DNA of 64,000 nucleotides from Ischnura elegans. Taxonomy: Eukaryota > Arthropoda > Insecta > Odonata > Coenagrionidae. This document shows, piece by piece, positions 22,401 to 32,744 of this stretch. The translations under genes and the position numbers were made by a program. The notes under the pieces are model-generated. The model had not been told where the DNA came from. It did no database searches and saw only the letters and a program-made list of their open reading frames with translations. The first letter of the stretch is position 1. Every line of letters starts with the position of its first letter. The stretch lies in contig NC_060247.1 in the NCBI RefSeq assembly GCF_921293095.1, positions 116,579,111 to 116,643,110 of the forward strand, written 5' to 3'.

Positions 22401-24274
22401 CACAAATACGGAATGCTTCGTTTACATGTGCTCTTGAATATATTTTTATATTGCCTTTACTCTAAGTGGTGTATGACGTACTAAGTAATTAGAGTAATTA
22501 GAACGGTACGAATTGATAGCGGAACACCACTTTAATAAATCGTGCGTTTTGTGATCCCGTAACGAATTACATAATAAGTTGTTTTCACTGCAAAGCAACG
22601 ATGATTATGCTTCAAGATAGTGCGCTATAGAACATGATAATATGGAAATTTACTCTTCAAATGGCTACCCAAAAGTCTTTCCCTTCCGATTCAGTAAATT
22701 ATAAAAAAAAGTGAAAATATAATTTGGGGCAAAACTGCCCGTTGTTTCTCGCTCAGAAAATCCTACCTTATGGAGACGAGTCCCGCATTGACGCAGCAGC
22801 GCCTAGCTCCAATAAAAAAATACAATAAGCTAAAAGCAAAGGCTCCAAAAGGGTGAAGGCCGGTTGACAATGGCTTTTTATGTTTGGAGTCTATTCGGGT
22901 TCAAAGCCTTCACAATGCAGTCGAACAAAGGTCATTCCTGTGCGAGAGAAGATAGGTACCGGGAAGATAAAAAAGGAAGGGACCTGCTCTATTTTCGAAG
23001 GAGTGCGCTTCAGCATCCTTATACTTTCTACAATGACGTTGGCTCATTGTTATCTCATTGCTTGCTACTTACCAATTACATTTTCCAAGGCTACGAATAC
23101 CCTTTAGATATCTTGTGGGATATTGTGCGCAATTACAGTACTATGTATTATGAGTGCCTAAATTATTCATCACAGAGAACTCACTGTTCCTTAAATATCG
23201 ATGCAGGGGAAGAAAGTGGACTATGATATTCATGGGCTAGTGTATCGGGGTTTTCCCCTTGACATATAGGCAACCCAGCGAGATTGCGCCTTCCTAGGTG
23301 GGACAATCTTCCATTCCAAAACTTCCTATCATGTCACACAAAGCAGAATCACTAAGTTAAAGCCATTTGAATATTTCCGTTTTGACGTTAGAAACGACAG
23401 AACGTAAATACTTATATGAAATGATTCTGCAGTAACAAAAGAACAAATTCAAATATATGGGCGAAGTTATTATTTTTCAAGGAGGCAAAACGGGTAATCC
23501 TATCGAAAATATCCAATTGGTTATGAAATTTTCAACTCCAAATCACTAAAATACATCGTTGTAAAAGAGTGCATGGAATGTTATAGATCTCGTAGCTTAA
23601 TCAAGACTAAATTTAAATCTTTAAAAACTGAAAATGTTTTTATTAGTTTAGAGAACGATATATAAAACAATAAATATTTATTAAAATTGTTTGAAAATTA
23701 TCATAGAGTAGCGCATTATATAACGCATGTTTACAGAAATATTCGACGATACTGATGATATGTCATGACAGTTATAAAATTATTAAATGATAGCATGCCA
23801 AAAAGGTGAAGTCATCTTAATCTCATCCGGCCGCTAGGATGGGATTAGATTAAATGCCAGCTGCGCTTGAGAGGTAAACACTAGTTTTACGTTTATTTTC
23901 CCAAGCCTTCTCTTGATTTCTCTGCAATAATCTTCTTGTATCTATATTCCCTTTTTTGAAATTTTTCGTTTTATGTGACGAATTTATTCATTGAGTGTCA
24001 ATAAAATCAATAATTTTACATGCATTGACGTTATTGGCGTCCGGATCAGGATATATTTAAAATTCATATTAATGGCTTTCCTATTTCGTGGTACCGATTT
24101 GGCAGTTAAGTACGCAAACAAAACGGCTTTTTTACGAGACGAGAGTCTCTTCCGAGACTCGAGACCGAGGCGAGACTGTGGTGCAAGAGACGAGACTCGC
24201 GTCGTTACCCGAGTCCGGAAAACGACACTGAGACGAGACTGGTGCAAGTCTCGTCTCGTCTCGCGGCAACACTA
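19417..24274. mobile_element. 4.86-kb DNA element with GAGAC-rich inverted ends
   Basis: The outer 17 bases, TAGTGTTGCCGCGAGAC, are perfectly inverted at the two ends. They are followed on both sides by many imperfect GAGAC/GAGACGAGAC units (to about 19510 on the left and from about 24130 on the right). GCCTGC directly repeats outside both ends (19411-19416 and 24275-24280), a 6-bp target duplication. No transposase is recognisable inside; the longest open frames (120-125 codons at 21891 and 22864) resemble nothing I know. It is therefore probably non-autonomous or badly decayed. The superfamily is not certain: the GTGTTGCC end recalls hAT, but hAT makes 8-bp duplications. A tRNA-Leu-like segment (20369-20440) and a GTTTACACGG-type motif near 22210 lie inside. 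Confidence 0.75.
20369..20440 (-). ncRNA. tRNA-Leu(CAA)-like segment, SINE head
   Basis: On the minus strand GGTGTTGAGAGGTTAAAGAA resembles the A box of a leucine tRNA. Next comes a CTCAAAT that could be an anticodon loop (CAA), then GGGTTCAAATCCCGG, a perfect B box with T stem. The 5' acceptor half does not pair cleanly with the 3' half, so I take it as the promoter part of a tRNA-Leu-derived SINE rather than an active tRNA gene. It lies inside the element at 19417-24274. Confidence 0.55.
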
Positions 24275-24280
24275 GCCTGC

Positions 24281-26129
24281 ATGTACAGGTCATTCCCTCT
24301 GGTATCTTAAATAAACATTGCACATATGCATTAAATTTGTCAACTTTTCCTTGTCCTTCCATCTAATTTGTGCCAATTATCCCACTAAGTATCCCAAGTC
24401 AAAATTGGATACACTAATGGTGGGCAACGAATCGCAATCAATGCCTATCGTTTTCTTTGATGAAGGAAACTACCCTATTATCCCAATAAGTATCCCAAGT
24501 CAAAATTGAATTTTATTTCGTTTGCTTCTTCAGTTTTCCGGGTTAAACCATATTCCGTATTGCAATTCCTTTATCTTTCATTGCATAGTGATTGCCAAAG
24601 TTGAACTCCATTATCATTACATCATTCTAGGTTATTGTTGGTTTCATTGCTTTATGCATGTGGGAACGTTAATCCTATGCAGAACTCATGACCTGAACGA
24701 CCTCTATGGTATCTCCCCTTGTCTGACCAGTCACGTGAACTTTAAAGAGCTTGAATGTCCTTTCCTGGAATATGGAAATGTTATCCTACTGCAATGCTGC
24801 TGCAGAAATATGCCATCATATGTTATTAGCGGATATAATTGATAATTATTCGAAGGTTGTCATCAAAATTGCCATTAATTCTTTTTAAGGTGAAAAACTT
24901 TCCCTATTTCTATTAAATTAGCAGAATAATATAGATGTTCATGTAAAAAATATTTTATGATTCTATTTGGTTGAACCGTAGACCTAAATTATACGTTACC
25001 AGAAGACCAAATATGAGCGGTATTTGCTTCTAGTATAGACCAAATGTAGACCTGACTCTAATAAATAATATGTTGTAATTGATACATATGAGAATTATTG
25101 CATAAGCTTGCTTCTTATAAAAATTCTCCAATAAGAGTATTCTTATAAGAAAAATACCCAATTTCTTATAAGAAATGTTCTCACCCTATTGAAAAATTGA
25201 AATCATCAATTGAAAAATACTCAATTGAACCGTTCAATTTAAAAATTACTAATTTCAATTGAATTTTTTCAAATGTAAAATATTAAGTTGAAAAAAATCT
25301 ATTGAAATTTGTCACTTTTCAATAAACCGGTTCAATTGAAGTTATTCAATTGAAATTTTTTCAATTGACTTTTTTTCAGCTAAATTCAGTTGAAAAATTT
25401 TATAATTATAAAAATGCATCCAGCTTGGTGACTTTATAAGGCAGGATATACTTAAAATCTATATTTCATGAATTCTGATTTCTATAAATAAATAAAATAT
25501 ATTAAAAGAAATTAAATTTTTATATATTTTTTGAAGCAGTGCCATAAAAACTTAAAAGGGCTTTTCCACATCTTCCTTCACTCCTAACAATCTTGAATAG
25601 TTATCAAAAAGCTACCCAATTTTGCCATGATAGAACACCAACAACTATACCAGCGTGGATGGCTTTTTCACGAGTACAATGCAGCTTCGAGCTAATTTTC
25701 CTTCATCTGAAGTGTTGAACAAATCTCAGGGCGAGATGTATGTTTCAAATAATTGGTGAGACATATGCCAGACTTCCCTTGTGCTCACTTATTGCAGCCT
25801 GATCTTCAGGATTGTTTGCCTACGTATGTGAAAGACAAGGCAGACAAAAACCCCGTGGAAGTTTAAACAGGACTGTGTGATAACTCATAATGAAAGCTTT
25901 CATTTGTTTGTTTGAACCATATGTGCTATGTATGTAGTCTCTTTGATTAAAGCCAATTTAAACCCTTTAATAGCTCAATTTATACAGTTTACTCTATTCA
26001 TGATTTAATTCCTCTGTCTCATATCAGCAACTGCAATGCCTATTGCCAAATCTTTGTCTCTAATGTGTAAGCAATTTATAAATTACAAGAATTGGTGTTA
26101 TCACATCCCTATGCCTTATTTTCTTTTAG
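24281..26129. other. Intron with CAATTGA-rich tract and repeat copy
   Basis: From about 25130 to 25395 the sequence is dominated by imperfect units such as TTCTTATAAGAA, TCAATTGAAAAA and TTCAATTGAA, many of them self-complementary. This merges into an interspersed repeat at 25400-25660 that recurs at 27160-27420. No coding sequence is found. The end is a good acceptor (TTTTCTTTTAG). Confidence 0.6.
25400..25660 (+). repeat. Intronic repeat, copy 1
   Basis: The segment shares TTTGAAGCAGTG, TAAAAACTT, TCTAACAATCTTGAATAGTTATC-type and TTTTGCCAT stretches, in the same order and spacing, with 27160-27420. It is non-coding and AT-rich; family unknown. Confidence 0.65.
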
Positions 26130-26301
26130 TGCCAAAATAAAAATTGCATACTCAGAGCTTGGGTGTGTGATGGAAAAGATGATTGCCAAGACAACTCTGA
26201 TGAAGTCAACTGTACATCCACAACGAAGACGACGACCACAACCCTTATTCCCTCTCTTCCTTCAGTATGTACAAATCTGCATAATTTCTCATTTCAAATT
26301 T
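26130..26301 (+). CDS. SORL1-like exon: LDLR class A repeat and start of the next
   Basis: This exon begins in phase 0 with the cysteine that completes the module opened at 13229: [15 protein letters not shown], then [13 protein letters not shown]. It continues through a threonine-rich linker ([10 protein letters not shown]) to [13 protein letters not shown], the start of another LDLa. It ends in phase 1 at a T followed by GTAAGG; the next exon should open with GC to complete a cysteine codon. No such exon is found before 26796, which starts in phase 0. One exon (phase 1 to 0) holding the rest of this module is therefore missing or moved. Confidence 0.85.
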
Positions 26302-26795
26302 GTAAGGCTATCCTGAGATTTTTGGCTGTCATTAGGCCTTCTTATAATTTCTATTTTGGTAAAAATTAAATTGTAAGTGAAAAGATTTGCATTGTTTTGG
26401 AACGAATCGTTTGGCCTGAGTAGTGCTATGATAGAAAAATTCATTTAGTTATAGTATGTAGTGACTTTTGTTTTTTCTATGAACATACCAGATGATGATA
26501 ATTTATAGCTAAGATGGATTGAATTCTGCATTTAGGGTCTGCAGTCTGTAAATTCCATGGTCAGAGCCTCACATCATGGTATGGAAAAAATTAAACTTTG
26601 ATGTGAGAGGCTCGGCATGGTAAGGATGAAAGAAGGGAGTGCATAAGTTTTAGCACTGTCTGTTACTGTCACTGCTATCAACCGCCATATTCTGAGTCCA
26701 TTTAATTGCTTCAGGTGCATGCAGCGGGAAATAATTCCGTTACGGGTTTCCTTATATGTTCTTTTTGTACCCTCAGCACTCACTTTCTACTGCAG
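26302..26795. other. Short intron where an LDLa exon is missing
   Basis: I looked here for the rest of the module that begins [10 protein letters not shown] and found no cysteine-rich, SDE-containing frame on either strand. The 3' end provides the acceptor TTTCTACTGCAG. Confidence 0.6.
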
Positions 26796-26994
26796 GGCCC
26801 GTGCGCAGAAAGGATGTTTCGCTGCAGTAGCAACAAGTGCATCCCATACTGGTGGAAGTGTGACATGTTCGACGACTGTGGGGACAACAGCGATGAGATT
26901 GGCTGTGGCTATGAGCAGAAGAACACAATATCAACCACGGTGTCAAGCACCCCCCAGAAAGTGTGCCACAAGGACCAGTTCCGTTGCTTATCAG
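26796..26994 (+). CDS. SORL1-like exon: LDLR class A repeat and start of the next
   Basis: It runs from phase 0 to phase 1 with donor GTGAGA. It encodes [17 protein letters not shown], then [18 protein letters not shown], a complete LDLa with all cysteines and acidic residues. A serine/threonine linker follows, then [12 protein letters not shown] begins the next module. The trailing G joins GT at 34569 to make glycine, giving RCLSGGECIP across a 7.6-kb intron that holds an antisense Ty3 element. The S/T-rich linker resembles that before the last LDLa repeats of SORL1. Confidence 0.9.
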
Positions 26995-27904
26995 GTGAGA
27001 CTCCAGCTTCTCAATCCTACAATTAAAAGAGGGCCTACGCCCTATTGCAAAAATTCAATGGAAAAAAATTCAACTAAAAGTTGTCACACTCCAATTTAAC
27101 GGTACAATTTAATGCAATGGAGAATTTTTCAAATAGAAAAATTCTTCCAATTGGTAAATGGAAGTTATGGTATGTTTAATACCATATGGTAAATTTATAA
27201 GAGAGATATGCTTCAAAATCTAAATTTCACGAATCCCGAATTCTAAATACATAAAATATGTAAACAGAATTACAATTGAAATATTCATTGAAGCAGTGTC
27301 GTAAAAACTTTAATTTTACTTCCACATCCTCCATCACCTCTAACAATCTTTCATAGTTATCGAAAAGCTATACAGTTTTGCCATAAATATAACAACAACT
27401 CTACCATCTTTTATCACTTCTAACAACTTGAGTAGTCATCTTAAAGCAAAATATTATCCATTATAACAGAGAAAAAACTCTAGAACCACAACTATCACCA
27501 GTTCTAACAATGTTGAATAGTAAGTTCAGCAGTGATTGTAGCGACAAAAACTACACCAATAATACCTCACACGTATTGATCTAAGAAAGATTTCTTTAAA
27601 TTACTAATGATTGTAATTCTGGTAGCGCATAAAGCCAACTTAAAACGTTTGTTTCACAACAGATACATGTCAGTCATGTTTATACCGGAATACGGAGATT
27701 TCACTTCACACAGACAAACATGCATGATACGCACTACTCCGACAATGCTTGCAGTTTCTTGTCGGTGACGTTACGCACGTAAGCATAATTATGTAAAATA
27801 AATATTCTTATATGTAAATACAAATATTACTTATCGATAAAAAAACTGAAAACTAGCGATAAATTAATAAATTATCACACTTAAACACAACAATCTCATA
27901 AAGG
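26995..27904. other. Intron with second intronic repeat copy
   Basis: There is a C/A/T-rich start with AAAAATTC/CAATTTAA units, then the repeat copy at 27160-27420 and a partial third echo (TCTAACAA...GTTGAATAG) near 27420-27530. No coding sequence is seen. Confidence 0.5.
27160..27420 (+). repeat. Intronic repeat, copy 2
   Basis: Direct-orientation relative of 25400-25660, sharing motifs such as GAAGCAGTG, CTAACAATCTT and AGTTATCGAAAAGCTA. The two copies lie on either side of LDLa exons 26130 and 26796, so recombination between them could delete those exons. Confidence 0.65.
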
Positions 27905-28042
27905 CTTTCGCTCGCTTGGGAGGCGACCGCGCCACCGGTGGGTGGGCTAGCCAGCCTGTTGAGGGGAAGCAATGAGAGAGCGCGGTTTAGGTTGCCTCCG
28001 GGCGAGCGGCGTGGTGGCGAGGCAGGAGGTGCGGCCGCCACA
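27905..28042 (-). repeat. Ty3 element, 3' LTR (alignable part)
   Basis: About 138 bases match the right LTR, including GCCTGTTGAGGGGA, GAGAGAGCGCGGTTTA, GGCGAGCGG and GGAGGTGCGGCCGCCACA. To the left of about 27905 the similarity stops, although the right LTR goes on for some 220 more bases. The left LTR is thus truncated or belongs to a subfamily with a different R-U5 region. Confidence 0.75.
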
Positions 28043-28241
28043 CTGCTCCCCCCAGGGGAAGACAGCTGGCGTGGTAGCGTACAGGTGAACGAAAAGTCCG
28101 ACCCGAGCGCGTCGTTGGAGGGGGAGGGGGGGTGGCAGAGGTATCCGCGGGCGAAGGTGACGTCCCGGTCAATGGCGCGGAAGATGGTTTTCCGGGGGTC
28201 GGTTCAGAAGGTGTTGATGTCCTTTCTTGAAAATCGTCGGG

Positions 28242-29429
28242 CTAGAGAATGTGCGCAGGCTTAAGTCGGTCGATGGAGACGACTGTTGGTTTCCCGTTGA
28301 TGTTGATGGTGAACGTTTTCTCGATGCGGTTGATGACTGGATATGGCCCTAGATATGGTGGCTGGAAGACCGTCCGTACTGCGTCTTGTCGCAGGAAGAC
28401 GTGTGACGTCGTGGCTAGAGCTTTGTGAACAAAGATTTTCCGGCTGTTGGAATGATAAGTCTCAGGAGTTGGTCTTACTTCTGACATGTGAACACGCAGT
28501 CGAGAGGCTAGATCTGCAGAATCGAGGTTTGCTGGAGAGTCGGTGAAGAAATCGCCCGGGAGACGTAGTTGCCCTCCATAGAGGAGTTCCGTTGGTGAAG
28601 TATACAGGTTTTCGCGCCAGGTGGTGCGGAGTCTGAGGAGAACCATGGGCAGTGCGTCGATCCAGGACTCTGGGGAATGTGCCATCAGTGCTGTCTTGAG
28701 AGGGCGATGCCAACGGTCTAGCATTCCATCAGCCTGAGGATGGTAGCTTGTGGTAGGGTGAAGAACAATAATCAGGGTGGCACAGAGCTTTTTGAAGAGT
28801 CCTGATTCGAACTGGCGTCCTCGATCGCAGGTGAGGCGTTTTGGACAACCGTAGTGGGCGACCTATCCTAGGAGAAAACCTCGGCAGACCGATTCGGCAG
28901 TGATGTCGGCGAGAAGTTCTGCTGCCGGCCAACGTGAAAAACGGTCGATCATCGTTAGAAGATATCGGAACCCGGAGGCGTAAGGCAGAGGTCCGACGAT
29001 ATCGACGTGGACGTTGTCAAAACGTGCTGTAGATATGGTGAAGTTGATCAGAGGAGACAATACGTGACGATGCACTTAGGATCGCTGGCATGGAAGGCAT
29101 TTGCGAACCCAAATGCGACAGTCCTTGGACATGTACGGACAAACGTAGTGGTTGGATATGTTTTGAAGGGTGGAGTTGGAACCGGGATGGTCAAGACTGT
29201 GGACTTGATCAAAGACACGTCGACGGAACGGTGGTGTGATATAGGGTCGTGGCGTGTCCTTAGATGTGTCACACCAGAGTTTGACGGTTGTTACAGGTAT
29301 TGGCATTTGAGAAAGCTTGAGAAAAGAACCGCTGTCGAGGAGTCCTCGGGACAAAGCGACGAAGTCTAACGGTGTAGAGGCGCTGACATATTCCACTCTT
29401 GCCAGGCATTCGGCGACGACATTGTTCAA
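28242..29429 (-). pseudogene. Ty3 integrase, broken
   Basis: The zinc-binding H2C2 domain is visible: VHSLDHPGSN, then CLPCQRS. The core follows: NVHVDIVGPLP carries the first aspartate, YGCPKRLTCDRGRQFES the second. The motif that should supply the catalytic glutamate (GMVERWHR in relatives) reads GMLDRWHR, so E is replaced by D. After it comes a chromodomain-less tail with PYLGPYPV and PTVVSIDRLKPAH, typical of the family. The protein is split over three frames at about 29075 and 28863-28724, with a stop after GFLLG. Loss of the reading frame and of the catalytic Glu rule out activity. Confidence 0.85.
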
Positions 29430-30949
29430 TTCCTGTGACGTGGCGTACGTCAGTTGTGAATTGAGTGATGAACTCCAGGTGTTTGAACTGACGTGGTGCG
29501 CAGCTGTCAGCGTTCTTGGTGCGATGGCTGAAGGCGAAAGTCAATGGTTTGTGGTCCGTAAAAATGGCGAAGTCGCGGGCTTTTACCATGTGACGGAAGT
29601 GTTTCACTGCCTGATACATCGCGTAGAGTTCTCTGTCATAGGTGCTCCACATCTGTTGCGACGGCTTTAGTTTCCGTGAAAAGAATGCGAGTGGTTGCCA
29701 ATTGTCACCCGAACGTTTTTGCAAAGCAACACCAATCGCGGTCTGGCTGGCGTCGACGAAAAGGGCCAAGGAAGCTTCAGGGTCCAGGTGAGCAAGAATG
29801 GTAGCCCGGGTGAGATCGGTTTTGCATTCTTGGAAGCTGTGAAGAAGTTCCAGAGTCCAGATGATTGGCGTGGAACTCTTGACTGAAGGACCTTGCAGGA
29901 GCGCGTTGAGTGATGCCTGGGCTGAAGCTGCGTGTGAGATGTAGGGCCTGTAAAAGTTTAGCATACCCAGGAAGCGACGAAGGTCACGAATGGTCTTCGG
30001 CTGTGGAAAGTCGTTGATGGCAGCAAATTTTTCGGGTAGGGGTGAGCACCCATCAGAAGTTACGGAGTACCCGTGGATGGTGACTTGTGAAGCTCCGAAG
30101 ACGCATTTGGCTTGAATAATGACGACTCCATAGTGAGAAAGGCGTTCGAAGAGGGTGCGAAGATGCTGAAATTGCTCCTCTTCCGTGAGTGAGAACACAA
30201 GGATGTCGTCTAGGTAGGAGTAGCAGAAAGGAAGTCCTTCCAGAGCTCCGTCGATAAAACGCTGCCAGGTCTGCGCGGCGTTTCGAAGTCCAAATGGCAT
30301 GAAGTTGAATTCAAATAGGCCAACTGGAGTTATAATGGCTGGTTTGTGGATATCCTCTGGAGCCATGGAAATTTGTGTGAATGCTTTTGCGCGGTCGACA
30401 AACGCTAAAAATGTTGCAGCCGTGGAGAGCAACGGAGAAATCTTGCAGAGTGCGAACTGAATAGCGATCTGGGATGGTTCGACTGTTGAGCTTCCTTTAG
30501 TCACCGCCTGGGTGCCACCCGTCGTTTTGTTTGTGGACCATATGCAGAGGCGAGACGTAGGGGCTGTTGGAGCGACGTGCCGTACCCTCGCGAAGCATGA
30601 CATCGAACTCAGCTTTTGCTGCGTGGAGGCGGTCTGGGGCAGGCGTCGAGCTCGATGACATATGGGAGGTCCAGATGTAAGCTCGATGTGATGTTGTGTT
30701 TGATGGCGCTCTTCTCTTGGAGCACCTGGAGGTTTGGTGATGCCAGGGAACTTGGCGAGCAGGCGGTGATACGCTGTTGTGCCGGGGATTGTCCGAATGC
30801 AGGCCTGACGAGAAAAAGCCCTGAATACACAGGCCAGTGACTTGGTCGATGAGCTGGGCAGTTTTTAAATCTGGAACCATGGTCGAGGAAATCCGCTCCA
30901 ATGAGTGGCTCGCTGACTTTGGCGACGGTGAAACGCCGGACAAAATCAC
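29430..30949 (-). pseudogene. Ty3 reverse transcriptase and RNase H, broken
   Basis: RT motifs appear in order: LHMVHKQNDGWHPGGD, VDRAKAFTQI (first Asp), FNFMPFGLRNAAQTWQRF and CYSYLDDILVFS with the YLDD active site. The thumb (FPQPKTIRDLRRFLGMLNFYR) follows. RNase H shows LFVDAS, DRELYAMYQAVKHFR and IFTDHKPLTFAF, with D, E and D present. The frame breaks near 30520-30560 and again after about 29430. The catalytic residues survive better than the frame, so decay is recent or moderate. Confidence 0.88.
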
Positions 30950-31175
30950 GACGAAGGCCTAAGTTGAGTCGGAGTGACATCGTCTCATAGGTGCTGATCC
31001 GGGATTCGTTGGCCGCGGAGAGATCGTAGTTTGTTTCGAATCGTCTGTAGTCGCAGAACTTGACCGGAGAGATTGACAGATCAGAGCCGGTATCGACGAG
31101 AAATCGATGACGGGAGTACTTATCTGTAATGAAAAGGCGGCTGCTTCCTATGGAGCGGGCGGTGGCCGCCTTCAC
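30850..31175 (-). pseudogene. Ty3 aspartic protease
   Basis: Reading SSRLFITDKYSRHRFLVDTG then SDLSISP, this is the single-motif aspartic protease found between gag and RT in Ty3 elements; DTGSD is the active site. Its frame overlaps the gag frame at 31120-31175. Beyond it the frame continues toward the RT, but the junction is unclear. Confidence 0.8.
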
Positions 31176-31189
31176 TGCTCGCAGCTGGA

Positions 31190-32351
31190 GTTTTCCATAG
31201 CTCGGGAGCAGGGCGCTTAGTACCTCCTGGCTGCTTTACCGAAGCGTCGATGGTAGTAGCACAAGCTGGCGTCGTCGGCTGGGTGGTAAGTCTGGGAGGG
31301 GCTTCTGGACCGTGAGGGAAAATAGTCTCGCTGCGGAAACGGCTGCGTGAGTGTCGGTGCTGATCGTTTAGTTGCGAGAGGAGAGCCGTTAGTTGTTTTT
31401 CGAGGCTCCCCAACCGTCGGGCCAGCGAAGAGAAATCTGTGGAGCTAATTGTAGCGTAGACGGCGGGAGCTGAAGTGTCCGTTGAGCTGGCAACAGCGTT
31501 GACGGCTAGGGCTGGGGGTGGAGGCAGCGGTGAGACCTCGACTATCCGATCGGCAATTTTGGCGAGTTCGTCTAGCGGTAATGTTGTCTGGGCTTGCAGA
31601 ATGGCTTGGGCGGTAATTGGAAGGCGCGTCAGCCATATTTGTCGCAAGAGTGTATCCTGGATTTGGAATGATCCGTTGAGTGAGCGCAGATGGCGTAGGA
31701 ATTGCGACGGCTGCCTATTCCCGAGTTCTTCTGCATGAAGGAGTTGCATAACCCTCTTTTCCTCGGAAAGTGAAAGGCGTCGGATAAGCTCATTCTTCAG
31801 ATGTTCATACCGGTTTTGTCCTGGTGGATTTGATAGGATGTCTTCCACTTCCTCGGCGAAATGGTTGTCCAATATGGAGACGACGTGGTTGTATTTCGTC
31901 TCTTTCCGTGATATGTTTCCAAGTTCGAACTGCGCCTCGGCATGAGCAGACCAAACTGAAGGCTTACTTGGCCAGAGGGACGGTAGTTTCACGGCTACCC
32001 GGCCAGGCATGACTCCTGCTGATTGGTTGCCTGGAGTCGTGTGACATTTGCTTTGGCATCGTGCTGGGGTGGCGGAAGTTACGGAGGCTGCTGCGGCGGT
32101 GGAAGTTCTGGCGGCAGCAGTAAATGCGGGTTTTGCTGTTATTGCTGCTGCAGTGGTTGCTGTTTCTGTTGATGGAGCTGCGTCGCAAATGCCTGTTGAA
32201 ATTGTAGGGCCTGATCGGCAAGGGCCTGCCGCTGTTGTCCAACAAGCGCCTGTTGTGCTTCCGCGTGTTGCATAGCCGCAGTCTGGAGTTCTGTTCGAAG
32301 TTCGTTCAGTTGACGAGTAAGCTCGGTGATTTCGTCGTCCTTGCTGGGCAT
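31190..32351 (-). pseudogene. Ty3 gag, frameshifted
   Basis: The likely start is at 32351 (MPSKDDEITELTRQLNELR), a glutamine-rich coiled coil. Around 32140 the frame shifts. The capsid-like part then reads WPSKPSVWSAHAEAQFEL, NHVVSILDNHFAEEVEDIL and RRLSLSEEKRVMQLLHAEE, GNRQPSQFLRHL, which is the standard gag core of this group. The C-terminal knuckle in another frame reads CYYHRRFGKAARR, the start of the CHCC-type box of CsRn1-like gags, with a stop where the next cysteines should follow. Confidence 0.82.
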
Positions 32352-32382
32352 CGTGGTTGTGTACGTGGTCCAGGGTCACCAA

Positions 32383-32744
32383 TGTAGCAGGCGTAGGGGT
32401 TGTCTGCTAGCAATGAGAAGTCAATGTAGTAGTTTGGGACGATGTTAATTGATCCGTTTCGAATACATAACTAACTTGCCGGCTGAAAGGCCGCAGTATT
32501 AATTCTGTTGGATCACTTCAAGAATATACCAATTTACCGTTCTCGAACATGAAAGAAAATTCTAGAAAAGAATTCTAGCAGGCAAGAAAAATCGTGTACG
32601 ATTTCACTCACCGGCCGCCCGCTTGGTAGCAACCGCGCTACCGCTAGGCTAGCCGGCCTGTTGAGGGGAGGCGATGAGAGAGCGCGGTTTATGTTGCCTC
32701 TGGGCGAGCGGTGTGGCGGCGAGGCAGGAGGTGCGGCCGCCACA
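32383..32744 (-). repeat. Ty3 element, 5' LTR
   Basis: The plus strand reads TGTAGCAGG at the left border and GCCGCCACA at the right, giving TG...CA ends. Length is 362 bases. The U3 side (right) matches the other LTR; the R-U5 side does not. A candidate target duplication could not be confirmed, because the left border of the other LTR is lost. Confidence 0.75.

Larger units (their letters stand above)
27905..32744 (-). mobile_element. Ty3/gypsy LTR retrotransposon (CsRn1-like), antisense in intron
   Basis: The order on the minus strand is LTR, primer site, gag, protease, RT, RNase H, integrase, polypurine tract, LTR. The element runs opposite to the host gene. The right (5') LTR is 32383-32744 (TGTAGCAGG...GCCGCCACA on the plus strand). 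Just inside it, TTGGTGACCC on the minus strand matches the start of a tRNA-Trp primer site. The left LTR ends at 28042 next to the polypurine run GGGGGGAGCAG. Primer type, gag style and pol order fit the CsRn1-like group. All frames are broken, so it is an inactive relic. Coding GC is clearly higher than in the flanking introns. Confidence 0.88.

Noticed and set aside
22864..23226. 120-codon plus-strand open frame, possibly the transposase of the 4.86-kb element
   Set aside because: No DDE-like, zinc-finger or other transposase motif is visible, and the composition looks random.
29007..29886. Several plus-strand open frames of 60-120 codons
   Set aside because: They are antisense shadows of the GC-rich Ty3 pol on the minus strand.
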